From: Flaccisagitta enflata
Taxonomy: Eukaryota > Chaetognatha > Sagittoidea > Aphragmophora
Direction of reading: 5' to 3'
DNA length: 64,000 bases
Assembly (NCBI GenBank): GCA_965153355.1
Contig: OZ231127.1
Span: 41,726,001-41,790,000 of the forward strand
The stretch's first letter is position 1. Each line of letters starts with the position of its first letter. The translations under genes and the position numbers were made by a program. Of the stretch, positions 1 through 9,164 are shown one piece after another. Under the pieces are notes generated by a model. The model was not told where the DNA came from, did not search any database, and worked only from the letters and a program-made list of their open reading frames with translations.

Positions 1-279
1 CATGTCACCGCGACGTGCACCACTCTTAGTTTCTAAATTTGTTGGTCCGTCTTCCGACATTCCCAACAGTCGGTTAGGTCGATTTATTTGTCATTAACCC
101 CTCTATGTTTCTTACTCTTCCTTCTCTATTCATTTTTCTACCCCCGTCCTGTTCTCACACATGTCCCTTTCATTTCGTTTGCCTCTCTTTCTGTTCTCCC
201 GTTTCTCCGTTTTCTTTTTTGACTTGTCCGCGTTCTTGTTCTCACACGTTGAATCTCATTTATATTTGGCCACGAGACG

Positions 280-794
280 TTCGGGTGTGTCAATATGCAA
301 AAGGTTTTTTGATCAGATGGTCATCATCAGGGATTGTTGGGACATTAATTCTAAGATACTTACCGTTTTTGTTTTTCCAAATCTCATTCATCTTCCGTTT
401 TTTATCAAATCCCCATTTAGCCCCTAATTTGTATATTATAGTGCAGCTGGTTTTGCACCTGGACTATTGATGATAAGGAAAAGAATCAAAACACATTTGT
501 TCTTTTATTCATTATACTATACCAAATAAGTCATAATCTTCTGCTTTTATACAAGATGATTTATTAATAGAAAAAACATAATTTTTGAAATGATTTATTA
601 GTCTTATTTTCAACAAAACTGAGTGCAGTCGCTAAAAGTATTTATATTCTTTACAATCTTTACAGGCGCTAAAAAAACGGAAGATGATTGAAATTGAAAA
701 AAATAAAAACGGTAAGTGTTTGTAATTAGTGTCTTCATACTCCCTGATGATGATTAGCTGATCAAAAGACCTTTTGCATATTGATACACCTGAA
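280..794. mobile_element. 515-bp foldback MITE with a 7-bp target duplication
   Basis: The ends are near-perfect inverted repeats: TTCGGGTGTGTCAATATGC at the left and the complement of TTCAGGTGTATCAATATGC at the right. The inverted pairing continues imperfectly for about 110 bp through the TTTTGATCAG and CATCTTCCG motifs. CGAGACG stands on both sides (273-279 and 795-801) and once only at the empty site in the right copy (around 58160-58170). There is no coding capacity. A diverged inverted pair with the same CATCTTCCGTTTTT core lies at about 23040-23460. Confidence 0.85.
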
Positions 795-962
795 CGAGAC
801 GTTTCCTCTGCTTCTTCTTCTTCTCCTTCTTCTTCTTCTCCTTCTATCCTTTCTCATCTTTCATTGTCTGTTTCTTTTCTTTTCCTCTTTTCCGACCTTT
901 TCTTTACTTTTCATCCCTTTTCTCGTGCTTGCGACTCTTTCTCATTCTGTCTCTACCTCTGT

Positions 963-1266
<304 letters not shown>

Positions 1267-1270
1267 ACAG

Positions 1271-1362
1271 TGGCTCGACAACGAAAGAGAGAAAAGCTCG
1301 AGAGCTCTCCCTTTCCTCGAGACTCGAAATCCATCAAACGAGGAGACGACTTGGACGAATAA
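1271..1362 (+). CDS. Candidate short terminal exon after a (CT)n tract
   Basis: A strong 3' splice context (a long CT tract ending TTCCATTACAG) precedes an open frame of 29 codons ending in TAA. Two bases come before the first full codon, so the exon would begin in phase 1. The peptide is basic then acidic, starting ARQRKREKLE and ending GDDLDE. The same exon is identical at 58732-58823 in the duplicated copy. I do not recognise it and cannot place an upstream exon with confidence. It may be chance. Confidence 0.3.
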
Positions 1363-1599
1363 TGGTCACAACCAGTGTAAAAAAAAAGATATGTGGGAAT
1401 GGTGGTGGTGGTGGGGGGGGGGGGGGTAGAACCATTGCGGAATGGACACAATGGAAGGAGAGAGGATCTGAGAGGAAGGTAGCATCGAGTATGTCCGGAA
1501 TCTTTGAAATGTGCAACCCAAAGTATCTGACTATTACAATGGTGAAAAAAACAAAACATTGCGTTTGGCAATCAAATATGATGTTTTTATTGAAAACAG

Positions 1600-2045
1600 G
1601 TCGCCCAAGGGCAATATGTGGTCAGCGACACCCGTTGCCCTGCTTTGCATGATTGTGAGTGAGGGGAAGCAGGGCAACGGCCCCAAACGGGACGAAGTCC
1701 TATAGAACTGTCTGTCTTTCAGAAAAGACTAATTTGAAGCCTGTGAGGGTAGATTAATGGCCTGAAATGGCCAATTAGAGGACTAATAGTCGCAAAAGCG
1801 TTAGATGGTCAGCGGTACCCGTGCCCTGCTGAAGTAGGTTGTGGTGGGTGAGTAGGGAAAGCAGGGCCAACAGCCCCAAACAGGACGAAGTCTCTCAGAC
1901 TGTCTGTCTCAGAAAAGGCTAATTTGAAACCTGTGAGGGTAGGTGTGGCCTGAAATGGCCAGTGAGATAACAGTCGCAAAAGCGTTAGATGGTCAGCGAT
2001 ACCGTGCCCTGCTTAAGTAGGTTGTGGTTGGGGTCAGAAACAAGG
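1600..2045. repeat. Hairpin end modules of the foldback families
   Basis: Three module copies follow one another. Each has GGTCAGCG(A/G)TACCCG, then a hairpin of the type TTGCCCTGCTT ... AAGCAGGGCAA, then GCCCC(A)AA(A/C)GGGACGAAGTCC. The left copy has about one extra 185-bp unit (around 1790-1980) compared with 59160-59290. The same modules recur near 10600-10690, 10898-11040, 18969-19040, 41210-41290 and 41820-41925. Confidence 0.8.
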
Positions 2046-2059
2046 CAGCAGCCTGAAGA

Positions 2060-2455
2060 ATCAATATTCTGCTACACATATAGAGGAATTTTCTCCTTGC
2101 TCTCCTCCTCCTCCTCCTCCTCCTCCTTCTCCTCCTCCTTCTCCTCCACACCTCCCCTCCCCCCAGCCTCCAGGCCCCTTATCCCAGCCTCCCAGGCCCA
2201 GGAAATCCCAGTCATGAGGCTAAATCTAGAAGTGGAATCTGGAGCCTTGGGATTGGGATTGCCTGAGGTGGGATTTGGGACTCAGGAAAACTGGAATTTG
2301 GGCCTCGAGGCTGGGATATGAGCCTCCAGGCTGAGAAATGGGCCTGGAGGGGCTGAGGGTGAAAGGAGGAGGAGGAGGAGGAGGAGGAGAAGGAGGAGAA
2401 TATTCCCCATATGTGTGAAAGCATAGGTCATGGACCCCTTCGGGGCCGCTGCCCA
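2060..2455. mobile_element. Foldback element, ATATGTGTGAAAGCATAGG family, left end truncated
   Basis: A (TCC)n tract near the left end and its complementary (GGA)n tract near the right end bracket GCCTC/GAGGC satellite units. The right terminus reads ATATGTGTGAAAGCATAGG then GGCCCC(T)TCGGGGCC-type sequence and GCTGCCC. The left terminus is degenerate. A matching element is at 59330-59715 in the duplicated copy. Confidence 0.7.
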
Positions 2456-2893
2456 AAAGGGCAGATTTGAGGACTTAGATAGCAGCTACGAGGACTGACG
2501 GCTGAGTCTAAGCCTAAGAGGCCAGATTTGAAGCCTGAGAGGGCTGATTTCAGTCTTGAGAGGATAAGTTTTAAGCCTGAGAAGGCAGAATTCAAATTTG
2601 AGGCCTGAGATAGCAGCTTCAAGGCCTGAGGGCTGAATCTATGATTGAGAAGCCACATTTGAGGCCTGAGAGGTCAGATTTCAGGTTTGAGAGAGCAGAT
2701 TTCGGGCCTGAGAGCGCAGATTTCAGGCCTGAGAGAGCAGATTTTAGGCCAGAGAGAGTAGATTTCAGGCCTGAGAGGGAAGATTTGGGGCTTGAAATGG
2801 CCAAGAGGGGGGGACAAACGGACGGACGGACAGAATGACAAACGAAAGTCCTCCTGTGTTATACAGGACTTCGTCCCCTTTGGGGCCGCTGCC
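2456..2893. repeat. AGGCCTGAGAGGGCAGATTTC satellite array and end module
   Basis: Roughly twenty diverged 21-bp units run from about 2460 to 2790. A GGACGGAC-rich stretch and the terminus ACAGGACTTCGTCCCCTTTG-GGGCCGCTGCCC follow. The array is the core of the second foldback family. In the right copy (59710-60090) part of the terminus is deleted. Confidence 0.75.
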
Positions 2894-2896
2894 CAA

Positions 2897-2989
2897 AAAC
2901 AGAAATTTTCATCGTATATGGCTACGACATCATCAGCTCTCTTGAAGAGCTGATGATGTCGTAGCCATATACGATGAAAATTTCTGTTT
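2897..2989. repeat. Perfect 44-bp hairpin with a 5-base loop
   Basis: The left arm (2897-2940) and right arm (2946-2989) are exactly complementary over 44 bases, with loop CTTGA. The right copy (about 60093-60184) keeps the hairpin with a few substitutions. No tract of U after a GC-rich stem would mark a bacterial-type terminator; this is a eukaryotic inverted repeat of unknown origin, possibly a solo foldback element. Confidence 0.93.
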
Positions 2990-3003
2990 GTTTTTTTTTG
3001 GGG

Positions 3004-3093
3004 GGCAGCGGCCCCAAAGGGGACGAAGTCCTGTAGAACACAGGGGGAATCTGTCCGTCGGAGGCGTGGGTTCGAATCCCACCGCTGCCACCA
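3004..3093 (+). tRNA. tRNA-Leu-like 3' half fused to a foldback terminus (pseudogene)
   Basis: 3066-3082 forms a perfect T arm (GTGGG, loop TTCGAAT, CCCAC) and 3083-3089 is CGCTGCC. This pairs with GGCAGCG at 3004-3010 as a seven-base acceptor stem. The total length of 87 nt to the discriminator A fits a long-variable-arm tRNA. The 3' part, from GGAGGC onward, resembles metazoan tRNA-Leu. CCA follows directly (3091-3093); eukaryotes add CCA after transcription, so a retro-copied origin is possible. The D and anticodon arms are not normal and belong to the foldback end module, so this is not a working tRNA gene. Confidence 0.6.
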
Positions 3094-3289
3094 TGTGATT
3101 CTACATCTTTGCTATTTTGTCTTACCATTCAAAATAAAAGTATGTGTTCAGTTTCTTACGTATATTAGGTAGCAATAGGGCAATATGAAACTTCAGAGGC
3201 AATGAGTTATCAGCACAAATTCACGTTTGGTTCACAAGAGAAAGTGTGACATTAATTCAATATGACAAATGAATTCAATAATGTTTAAC

Positions 3290-3885
3290 TTACATTTTGG
3301 TGCGCTAAGTGTCCCAAAAACTAGATGGGTGAAAAGGATCTCTCATAAAAATGAATACAAATCAATTTCGAATTCATGAATATTTTACATTAGCCTCCTT
3401 TGACTGAATCATTGCCGCCATTCATCAGGAAAGCTGTTTGCAGAGCTTCCCTAAGTACTTTGGAGTGATGGCGTTCCAGACCTTTCATGAGATTTTTTTT
3501 ATCTTTTCTTTTGCTACATTTAAACACATAGCTCAAAAGAGATTCAATAAATCATAAAAAAATTGGTGACATAAATGTAGCCCTTCAAATTTGCAAGCAG
3601 TCTACACAAATCGCATCTTTTTAGTTCAATGCGTCTAGAAGTTATTAGAAAAAAAGTGATGGGTCATCATTTGAAGATTGTGTAGAAATGGCAAAAACAA
3701 AATTGAAACATTTCATTCAAAGTTGAATAACTTTTGAATGCATTGAGTTAAAGAGATGCGGTTTGCGTAGACTGCTTGCAAATTTGAAGGGCTTTAATAA
3801 TCTCACCAATTTTTTGATGATTCGTTGATTCTAGCCTGAGATATACATGTAATTGTGTGGAAACCTTTTTATTTCTAAGATAGTA
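3290..3885. mobile_element. Non-autonomous inverted-repeat element, copy 1
   Basis: It shares about 580 bp with 24122-24715. Inner arms of roughly 100 bp pair (about 3555-3650 with 3715-3830, for example AAAAAATTGGTGAC with TCACCAATTTTTT). The right end GGAAACCTTTTTATTTCTAAG is intact; the left terminal repeat is decayed here but present in copy 2. There is no coding potential. Confidence 0.75.
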
Positions 3886-4140
3886 CTGTCCTTTCCCTTT
3901 TATACTTCCTTTTCATTCTATTAGAATTCTCCTTCAACGTGGAAGATATTAACATTAGATAGCATCATAGACAGACAAAAAGACAGTCAGAATATTGATA
4001 GTACAAAAGATAATGTTGTGAGTTATTTGCGTACAACATTCATGAAATCTAATAACAAATCATATCGTACGATCCTGATAATTGTTTTAGAAAAGCTATG
4101 AACTTTATTCACTTATATGAGATCAGCGCCCTCTATTTTA

Positions 4141-4190
4141 CAGTACGTACATACGTACGTACGTACGTACGTACGTCCGTCCCCCCCTGC
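4141..4190. repeat. (ACGT)n tract
   Basis: About eight perfect ACGT units, a self-complementary tetranucleotide repeat that can extrude as a cruciform. It leads into GTCCGTCC and the satellite at 4200-4570. Confidence 0.9.
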
Positions 4191-5483
4191 CTCATCCTCA
4201 GGGCTTTGTCTCCTTTGGGGCCCACATCCAAACTGTATGGCCTAAATCCAAGCAATATAGCCCAGATCCAGTAAATGGTCCAATTCTCACTCGAAAAACC
4301 TAGTACACTGGTCTAAATTCTATTATTTTGGCCCATTAGACCAAGATTCTAGCTTCTGATACCTAGATTCTGGCTTCTAAAACCCACATCCTAGCCTTAG
4401 AGACCCTGATTCTGGCCCCTGAGACCCAGGTTCTGGCCTCAAACACTAAGATTTTGGCCTCAGAGACCCAAATCCTGGCCTAAGAAACTCATATTCCGCC
4501 CTCTGAGACCAAAAAAATTGGTCTCTGAGACCAAATTCTGGCCTTAGAGACCCAGATCCTGGCCTGCTCCCCCTCAACTTAACCTACAAACTACCTTAAG
4601 AAGGGCACTGGTAATGTTGTCCATGTACCGACTTTTGTCATTTCTCCATGTTATTCAATGAGAGTTTGAATAACTGGGCATCTTGGACAGAAGGAAGACA
4701 GACTGAAGGACGGACGGACGGAAGGACAGATTCCCCCTGTGTTCTACAGGACTTCGTCTCCTTCGGGGCCGCTGCCCTGCTCCCCCTCAACCTAAATCAT
4801 GTACTACTCAAGCAGGGCACGGGTACCGCTGACCACTTACTGCCTTTGGGCTGCTATTCAATAATGACATCATATGTGATTCCCAAAAGCAATGTTTTTT
4901 TTCCATCACTATGCACCGTACATAATGAGCAATGTCACTAAATGAATATTACAATTAGAATGTTAGAATCGTGGGAATGATGGATCGATGCCTGGCAAGA
5001 AGATTCGGTACCAAATGAAGGACCAAAAGGGTCATGTGTGAAAAAAGATATGGGAATCGGGAGCAATAGTGAGTGGGATGAGATGAATTTGAAATGAAAG
5101 TGGTGCACAAACAGTGGGAAAAAGAGGGGAAACCAAATCGTCGCAAAAACTTTTTCAGGAACCTTTTCAATTATGTAAACTGCGAAGATGTAGCGCAAGT
5201 GAATGGGGAATCCATGTTTAACACCGATATTCTAAATTTTGCACTGAGACCTAGAGGTTAACAACAACATGAAATACTAACTAGTAATGCCATGGAAGTG
5301 ACTTGTTTATGAGGAATCCAAATTCATAATTCGAGCCTCAAAGTTGAGATTTGGGCTCATAGCGGGGAGAAAAGAAACAAATTACTAAAGTAAAACTATC
5401 TTCAAAGTGTAAATGTATGGTTTCCTTTGGTACCAGTTATCGCTGCTTAAGGAAAGAAAATTAATAAGAAAGTGAGAGTTTTC

Positions 5484-5677
5484 AGTCGCGTGCACGCGAC
5501 TCTACAACCCGCTTTGTCCGTCGGTTGGTCATTCGGTTGGTTGGTCGGTCACACTTTTCTTTTTTTTACAATTTTATTTATTTGACCTCACTGCTCCTGC
5601 CCAAATGTTCTGGTGACCTCAAATATGGCCCTTGCCCACCCGCACGCGACTTCGGTAGCCGTGTATCCGGCCTTGTT
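5484..5677 (+). mobile_element. HINE-like element, GTCGCGTGC subfamily
   Basis: It starts after a T-rich stretch with AGTCGCGTGCACGCGACT. A degenerate GTCGGTTGGTC tract follows, then CTCCTGCCCAAATG and GCCCACCCGCACGCGACT. It ends in the hairpin GCCGTGTATCCGGC plus CTTGTT. The 5' arm GTCGCGTGC and the 3' arm GCACGCGAC are exact complements. No ORF. Orthologous copy at 60817-61010. Confidence 0.8.
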
Positions 5678-6630
5678 AACATACCATTTGCCCTTAAGTT
5701 AAGGGATCAACATGCAACTGACAGTGAGAAGGGTTGACAAACGGACAACAAGAACATCTTTGAGACACCCATCTCCACAAGCCGCTTTTCAGTTGGTCTG
5801 TCTCTTCGTCTGTTCGCCCGCCAGTCCGTCCATTTAGCACAAAGTTTTCCTTTTGAGTTCTTTCTTTTAACTGAACCTCATATCATGACCAACACTCCAT
5901 CGCCTTCTCTGATCTATCCTTTGGACGAATCTCCTCCTTTGATAACGACCCACATGACCGCCAAGCAAACCACGGCCAAGCAGATGACCGCCAAGCTCAT
6001 ATGGCGGTTTTTCTTCCAGATTCATATTTTTTCTCATCAAATGCTCGTTAAGTAAAAAAAGATTTGACCTGGGTCATGGAAAAGATGACATGGGGAAAAC
6101 CACTCCTTCGAGAATATCTTGCGCAATTGCGTGCAAAATATATAAAGAAAAAAAGGGATTTTATGTTGGTTAATCAGGAATTCGCGAATTGGCCGACATA
6201 AGATGACGCAGGCTTTGAACAAACAACCGACCGCCCACCGTGTCAGTGGTACCGAAATCGATCAACCTACCAGATACCCTAACCAACCATCCAACCAATC
6301 AACCAACAAACCAACGGTCAACCCACTGACTAGTCATTATATCGTTAGAAGGACCGACTGACTGACGAATAAACCTTGCTCGCCAACCCCGCATGGTCGC
6401 ACATAAATCTCCCTGACCCTGTTCTCCATTTTGACATCAAAGCGGTACTATTTCTTTTCATTTGGGCTTCACATGACACAAACTGATGATTATTTCATAG
6501 GAACATTTTTGCTTTGTTCTTTAATCGATCACTCTGTCGCAAGTTCATAACCTTTTCTTCTCGCACTACATGATAAGGTTTCAACATGATAGCCTCTCCG
6601 TTTTCATGTGTCATACAGTTGATAAGTTTT
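5678..6630. other. Unassigned sequence, no supported gene
   Basis: A 57-codon ATG frame (about 5885-6055) starts MTNTPSPSLI and repeats the motif MTAKQ/TAKQ. It is also open in the right copy (about 61229-61396) with one Leu-to-Trp change. Since the whole block is conserved by duplication, this is weak evidence for coding. The rest includes CCAACCAAC-rich sequence and nothing else I can name. Confidence 0.5.
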
Positions 6631-6631
6631 T

Positions 6632-6819
6632 AGTCGCGTGCACGCGACTCTATGACCTGCTTTGTTGGTCGGTATGTCGGTTTATCAGTCCATTAGTCTA
6701 CCGGCATTTTTGTTGTTTACGGGCGGTTTTGCTCCTGCCCAAATCCCTGATGAGACTTCTATAATCACTGCCTCTGCCCACCCGCACGCGACATCGGCAG
6801 TCGTGTATCCGGCCTTGTT
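6632..6819 (+). mobile_element. HINE-like element, GTCGCGTGC subfamily
   Basis: Starts AGTCGCGTGCACGCGACTCT after a T-run and ends with GCACGCGAC, the hairpin TCGTGTATCCGG-type tail and CTTGTTTTTTT. Orthologous copy at 61968-62155. Confidence 0.8.
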
Positions 6820-7038
6820 TTTTTCCCCACCTATATTTTCATATTCTATTGGCGCTTCGGTACAGCGCCTGTGCTATGTCAGAGAGTCGTGAAACTTAAT
6901 ATGATATTGAGTGCAGGGACTTCATAGAATTAGACAGGTTTCTGAGGTGTTCCCCCATTCAATGCCCACCGTAACAAACACACACAAATTCAGAGACATG
7001 AAAGAAATTAATAATTTGTGAGTTTCTGAGGTTGTTAA

Positions 7039-7141
<103 letters not shown>

Positions 7142-7269
7142 ATCACAGATGTCACCCGTAAAACGTTAAGGAGGCGATGAAGCGAGGCTCTGCGAAAATT
7201 AGCAGCCATCATTACAACCATTAACAACACTGAGTACATTCTTTAGTATTTGGAGTTTTCTCTTTTTTC

Positions 7270-7470
7270 GAGGGGGGCGGGGCAGCGGCCCTTAAAGGGA
7301 CCGATGACCTTTTCTTTCACATACGGGGAATTTTTTTTAGCTTGAGGCCTAAAGCTCGAAATTTTCTAAGATCAAAATCCCAGTTTCATGGCCCAATTTT
7401 CAGCTTCAGGCCAAACTGCAGCCTAAGGCACCAAGCATAGATCATCAGCCCTTACGGTGCCTCTGCCCAT
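7270..7470. mobile_element. Short foldback element, CAGCGGCCCTTAAAGGG type
   Basis: Left terminus GGGCAGCGGCCCTTAAAGGG then ACCGATGACC and TTTCACATA. The right terminus is complementary but diverged (AAGCATAGATCATCAGCCC then TTACGGTGCCTCTGCCC). The tip is GGCCCTTAAAGGG rather than GGCCCCGAAGGGG, another compensated hairpin. Copy at 62624-62800. Confidence 0.65.
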
Positions 7471-7585
7471 CACACTGTCTCATCCTCAACTTGTATGTTC
7501 TGCTGGGACTGCACGGCAAAATATATGACATTCATACACTAACTCAGGGGCATCAAGTACGCTTTTGCGACTATTCAGGCCTCCA

Positions 7586-8427
<842 letters not shown>

Positions 8428-8579
8428 TAGAGATCAGGTTCACCGAAACTATTCATTTGGCTACTCCATCCAGGAGTGTTTTTCTTTCTAGACACATGAA
8501 TTGAAGTCCCCGAGGCCGAGGAAGGGAGTTGGGACGCAATTTCAAGGTCGCGCATATCAGATTTTGCTCACAAAAGATT

Positions 8580-9010
8580 ATCATCTCACAAGTGTAAAAG
8601 TTGAAATACCCCTCTATGTTTGTAAGTACACTACTTCTAAACAAAAAAAGGTAGACATTTGCGCTTGGCGCCATTTTAAAGAACACAAAAAAATCTTTCA
8701 TTTCATCATAAATTTTGTCTAAATCTGTTGAAAAACAACTGAGTAACAAGCTCGCAAAGTTGGATGAAGTTTGAATAAACTTAAGTGATTACTTCAATTT
8801 CACCCCTAACTTTGCAAGTATGTCATTTCTTAAGGAAGAAAGATAGACAATCGCGCTCGGCGCCATTTTAAAGAAAGCGAAAAAATCTTTCGTTCCATCA
8901 TGAATTTCATCTGGATCGGTTGAAAAACATTTAAGTAACAAGCTTTCTAAGTTGGATGAAGTTTGATTCAATCTTAATGATTCAATTTCCCCCCTAACAT
9001 TGGAAGCTTA
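8580..9010. repeat. Subterminal tandem repeats of the 4.7-kb element, left
   Basis: About two units of roughly 190 bp share GGCGCCATTTTAAAG, CATCATGAATTT-type and GAAAAACA...AAGTAACAAGC motifs. They are the reverse complement of the units at 12220-12960. Confidence 0.8.
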
Positions 9011-9164
9011 TCGTTTTTTGGCGCTCTCTTGAAAAAACACAACAAATTTGTTGTATGCGGGTGGGCTGGGTCAGTGTTGCGGGTGGGCAGGAGCCGCCAA
9101 ATTTGTTGTAGACCAGGTCTTTGGCATATGAATTAGTAATCTTTTAAGCATCTGTTCTGTTTTT

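Larger units (their letters stand above)
3000..4855. mobile_element. 1.86-kb composite foldback insertion, absent from the right copy
   Basis: The right copy runs from the hairpin T-run straight to TCAATAA (about 60185-60200); the left copy has this extra DNA. Its ends carry the inverted module GGGCAGCGGCCCC...GACGAAGTCCTGTAGAAC (3002-3040 and complement 4736-4780). The right side adds a further module with GGGCACGGGTACCGCTGACC. Inside are a tRNA-like 3' half, a 600-bp inverted-repeat element, an ACGT tract and a 21-bp satellite of the AGACCCAGATTCTGGCCT type. No target duplication is evident. Confidence 0.8.

Noticed and set aside
105-470. 121-codon frame at the left edge
   Set aside because: It runs into the 515-bp MITE insertion, which is absent in the duplicate, so the frame is not conserved.
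2897-2989. Hairpin plus T-run as a transcription terminator
   Set aside because: The stem is 44 bp and AT-rich, and factor-independent terminators of this form are bacterial; the context is eukaryotic.
2922-3128. Minus-strand frame containing GGIRTHASD
   Set aside because: This peptide is the usual artefact of translating a tRNA T arm; it overlaps the tRNA-like 3' half.
4938-5198. 86-codon minus-strand frame, conserved at 60271-60531
   Set aside because: Conservation is explained by the segmental duplication; changes do not favour silent sites and there is no domain.
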